This document shows, piece after piece, positions 6,497 through 8,059 of a stretch of 8,059 nt of DNA (position 1 is its first letter; every line of letters begins with the position of its first letter). The notes under the pieces are model-generated. The model was given only the letters and a program-made list of their open reading frames with translations, ran no database searches and was not told where the DNA came from. Both the position numbers and the translations under genes were made by a program. Source of the DNA: JASFEQ01 sp050122535 (GTDB lineage: Bacteria; Desulfobacterota; DSM-4660; Desulfatiglandales; HGW-15); assembly GCA_050122535.1 (NCBI GenBank), contig JASFIT010000208.1, forward strand, positions 1-8,059. Reading direction: 5' to 3'.

Positions 6497-7390
6497 ATGG
6501 TTGCCGAGCGAAAAGAGAGAATTGTTTCCATCGAAGAGGCCGTATCCGTCATAAAAGATGGGGATGTGGTCGGATTATCCGGTTCGGTGCTGTTCAATCA
6601 ACCGGCAGCATTGGCCCGTGCTGTAATTCAAAAGGGTGTAAAGGATCTGACCCTGGTCATGCTTACAGGCGGATTGGTCTCGGATATGCTAATCGGGGCC
6701 GGTTGTGTGAAGAAGGTGGTATCTACGTATATGGGGATACAGGATTATGCCCCCATATGCCCCAATTTCCAAAGGGCATACATGGAAGGGAATCTTACCT
6801 ATTGGGAATGTGACTTCCAGCATTTCCATTGCACCATCAAAGGTGCACAATGGGGGATGCCCTACCTGTTAACAAAAGCGGGCATTGGCACCGATATCTG
6901 CAGGATAAATCCTGATTTAGAAGAACTGGAGGTTGACGGCACTAAGTGGATAAAAGTTCCCCCCACGCCGATCGATGTTTCTTTGATCTATGCCAGTAAA
7001 GTGGACCCATATGGCAATTGCATCTATGAAGGGAGTGTTTTTGCAGAATTCATACTGGCCAATGCGACAAAAAGGGCAATCATTGTTCAGGCGGAAGAAA
7101 TTGTGCCAAATGAATATATGAGAAGAGATCCCAGGGTCGTCATTTTGGGTGGTCCCACGAGAGCCGACTATGTAGTCGATGTACCCTATGGTGCCCATCC
7201 CGATGAGGGCCCAAAATACTATGCCCACGATTCCGAGCATGTTAAGGAATATGTCAAAGCCGCAAAGAGCCCTGAGACATTCAAGGCATATCTAGATAAA
7301 TATGTCTACGGTTGTAAAACACAAGCTGAATACTTAGAGGCCATTGGAGGGATTACCAGACTTCTAACCCTAAGACAAAGTATGATTTAA
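6497..7390 (+). CDS. CoA-transferase family I, subunit A (GctA/IpdA-like)
   Basis: This 297-residue protein is the alpha chain of a glutaconate-CoA-transferase-fold enzyme. It shows the N-terminal VIKDGDVVGLSGS (18-30), DMLIGAGCVKKV (63-74), a DPYGN turn (170-174), and the PYGAHPDEGP segment (230-239) typical of GctA near the C terminus. Transferases of this family move CoA between acids. The IpdAB branch instead hydrolyses and opens a ring of a steroid-derived CoA ester. Glu104 in WECDF falls where, from memory of the family, IpdA carries its functional glutamate (Glu105 in the tuberculosis enzyme). That alignment was made by eye. AAGGAGG (6484-6490) gives a strong ribosome binding site. The B subunit follows after 14 bases. 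The fold and pairing are sure; hydrolase versus transferase rests on the B subunit. Confidence 0.88.
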   Translation: MVAERKERIVSIEEAVSVIKDGDVVGLSGSVLFNQPAALARAVIQKGVKDLTLVMLTGGLVSDMLIGAGCVKKVVSTYMGIQDYAPICPNFQRAYMEGNLTYWECDFQHFHCTIKGAQWGMPYLLTKAGIGTDICRINPDLEELEVDGTKWIKVPPTPIDVSLIYASKVDPYGNCIYEGSVFAEFILANATKRAIIVQAEEIVPNEYMRRDPRVVILGGPTRADYVVDVPYGAHPDEGPKYYAHDSEHVKEYVKAAKSPETFKAYLDKYVYGCKTQAEYLEAIGGITRLLTLRQSMI

Positions 7391-7404
7391 GGAGGTTGAG
7401 CGCC

Positions 7405-8059
7405 GTGTCGAAAATTTATGAGGGTGAATACACCATTTCCGAGCTTCAGTCTATCTTGATTTCACGCCAGATTAAGCCAACAGATAACATTGTGGGACCG
7501 GGTTTCTATAATGATGTTGTCTATAACGGGGCACTCTTGGCCATGAAAAAGCATGCTCCTGATACCCTGTATTTGTCAGGAATCGGTTGGTCCAGCCTGG
7601 CCCAGGCAGAAATTCCAAGGCATACCCCCATGTACATACCCTTTGAATATCGATTTATGGCTGTCTGTGAGAAGATCATTAGAGGCCATGATGAAATACA
7701 ACTATCGGCCGGAGGCCCAAGACAGCATTGCAATGTTTTTTTTCTGGGTGGGATGCAGGTGGACAAATATGGAAATCAGAATATCTCAGTCATAGGCGGC
7801 GTGGACAAACCCACTTTTCGAGGCCCTGGCATCATTGGATTACAGACTTTTGCAACATACATGGACAGATATTATATCTACACGAGGAACCATGATACCA
7901 GGACCTATGTGGATGAGGTGGATTTCATATCTGCCCCGGGTTACAGGAATAGACATGGTGACAGGAAGAGCTGGAATTTTGAAAAGTATGGCTGGAATCC
8001 AAATGGTCCACAGGAGGTGATAAGTCCCATTGCGGTGATGGATTTTGAGGAAGAGACCA
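7405..8059 (+). CDS. CoA-transferase family I, subunit B (GctB/IpdB-like), cut by window end
   Basis: A GTG start with AAGGAGG (7389-7395, overlapping the previous stop codon) opens a frame that stays open to the right edge. It gives 218 residues of an expected 250-270. Visible family features are GPGFYNDVVYNGALLAMKKH (31-50), APDTLYLSG (51-59), FLGGMQVDKYGNQNIS (113-128) and VDFISAPGY (172-180). In glutaconate CoA-transferase the segment at 54-59 reads like IIVESG and its Glu takes the CoA; here it is TLYLSG, so Leu57 stands at the catalytic position. The VDKYGNQNIS block strongly resembles IpdB as I remember it. The protein therefore probably forms, with the preceding subunit, a hydrolase of the IpdAB type rather than a CoA-transferase. 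There is no frameshift or stop to suggest decay. Confidence 0.87.
   Translation, partial: MSKIYEGEYTISELQSILISRQIKPTDNIVGPGFYNDVVYNGALLAMKKHAPDTLYLSGIGWSSLAQAEIPRHTPMYIPFEYRFMAVCEKIIRGHDEIQLSAGGPRQHCNVFFLGGMQVDKYGNQNISVIGGVDKPTFRGPGIIGLQTFATYMDRYYIYTRNHDTRTYVDEVDFISAPGYRNRHGDRKSWNFEKYGWNPNGPQEVISPIAVMDFEEET

Noticed and set aside
6415..6813. 132-codon plus-strand ORF spanning the gap and the start of CoA-transferase subunit A
   Set aside because: It is rich in Cys, Gly and Arg, and most of it lies out of frame inside subunit A, which has a strong AAGGAGG site and a family match.
6497..8059. Naming the pair glutaconate CoA-transferase (gctA/gctB)
   Set aside because: The fold and pairing fit, but the B subunit has Leu in place of the catalytic Glu, so the transferase name would assert a reaction that the visible residues do not support.
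1..8059. CRISPR arrays, tRNA/rRNA genes, transposase genes
   Set aside because: No regularly spaced repeats, cloverleaf-like RNA genes, rRNA segments or transposase motifs were seen on either strand.

Overview
The window reads as part of an accessory catabolic region from a bacterium that is probably anaerobic. Medium GC, a LivK-type binding protein leading a run of acyl-CoA enzymes, and a stand-alone receiver protein with an aromatic-rich tail fit Desulfobacterota (deltaproteobacterial sulfate reducers or syntrophs). This placement is an inference from gene style, not from a marker gene.

Layout. Bases 1-132 hold a good plus-strand hairpin terminator for a gene outside the window, plus the 3' flank of a minus-strand gene. 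Bases 133-624 (minus) encode a CheY-like response regulator with no output domain. Bases 625-1146 are a 522-base divergent intergenic region with a good sigma-70-like promoter (TTGACA-N17-TAGAAA, 850-878), a long leader with two mutually exclusive hairpins, and an unexplained start-less open frame on the minus strand. From 1147 to the right edge, six genes run on the plus strand with gaps of 14-113 bases, so they look like one operon. They are a secreted branched-chain-amino-acid-type substrate-binding protein, a propionyl-CoA-carboxylase-beta-like carboxyltransferase, two tandem acyl-CoA dehydrogenases, and the A and B subunits of a glutaconate-CoA-transferase-fold enzyme. The B subunit is cut off by the window end.

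How the genes may work together. Routine annotation would suggest glutaryl-CoA/glutaconate metabolism. The residues suggest something else. (1) The two acyl-CoA dehydrogenases have complementary damage: the first has lost the TExxxGSD flavin loop, while the second has lost the R-QFG/FQ and QIFGG elements that normally reach across the dimer. Together they make one complete FAD site, which predicts an obligate alpha2beta2 enzyme like the heteromeric FadE (ChsE) enzymes of mycobacterial steroid breakdown. (2) The B subunit of the CoA-transferase pair has Leu where the catalytic Glu of CoA-transferases should be, and carries a VDKYGNQNIS segment. Both point to an IpdAB-like hydrolase that opens carbocyclic CoA thioesters rather than a transferase. 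(3) The carboxyltransferase has Ala at the substrate-selecting position that is Asp in propionyl-CoA carboxylase. The combined inference is an uptake-plus-degradation module for a bulky alicyclic or polycyclic acid (steroid-, terpene- or hydroaromatic-like) in an anaerobe, with C-C ring cleavage by an IpdAB-type hydrolase. The substrate cannot be read from the sequence.
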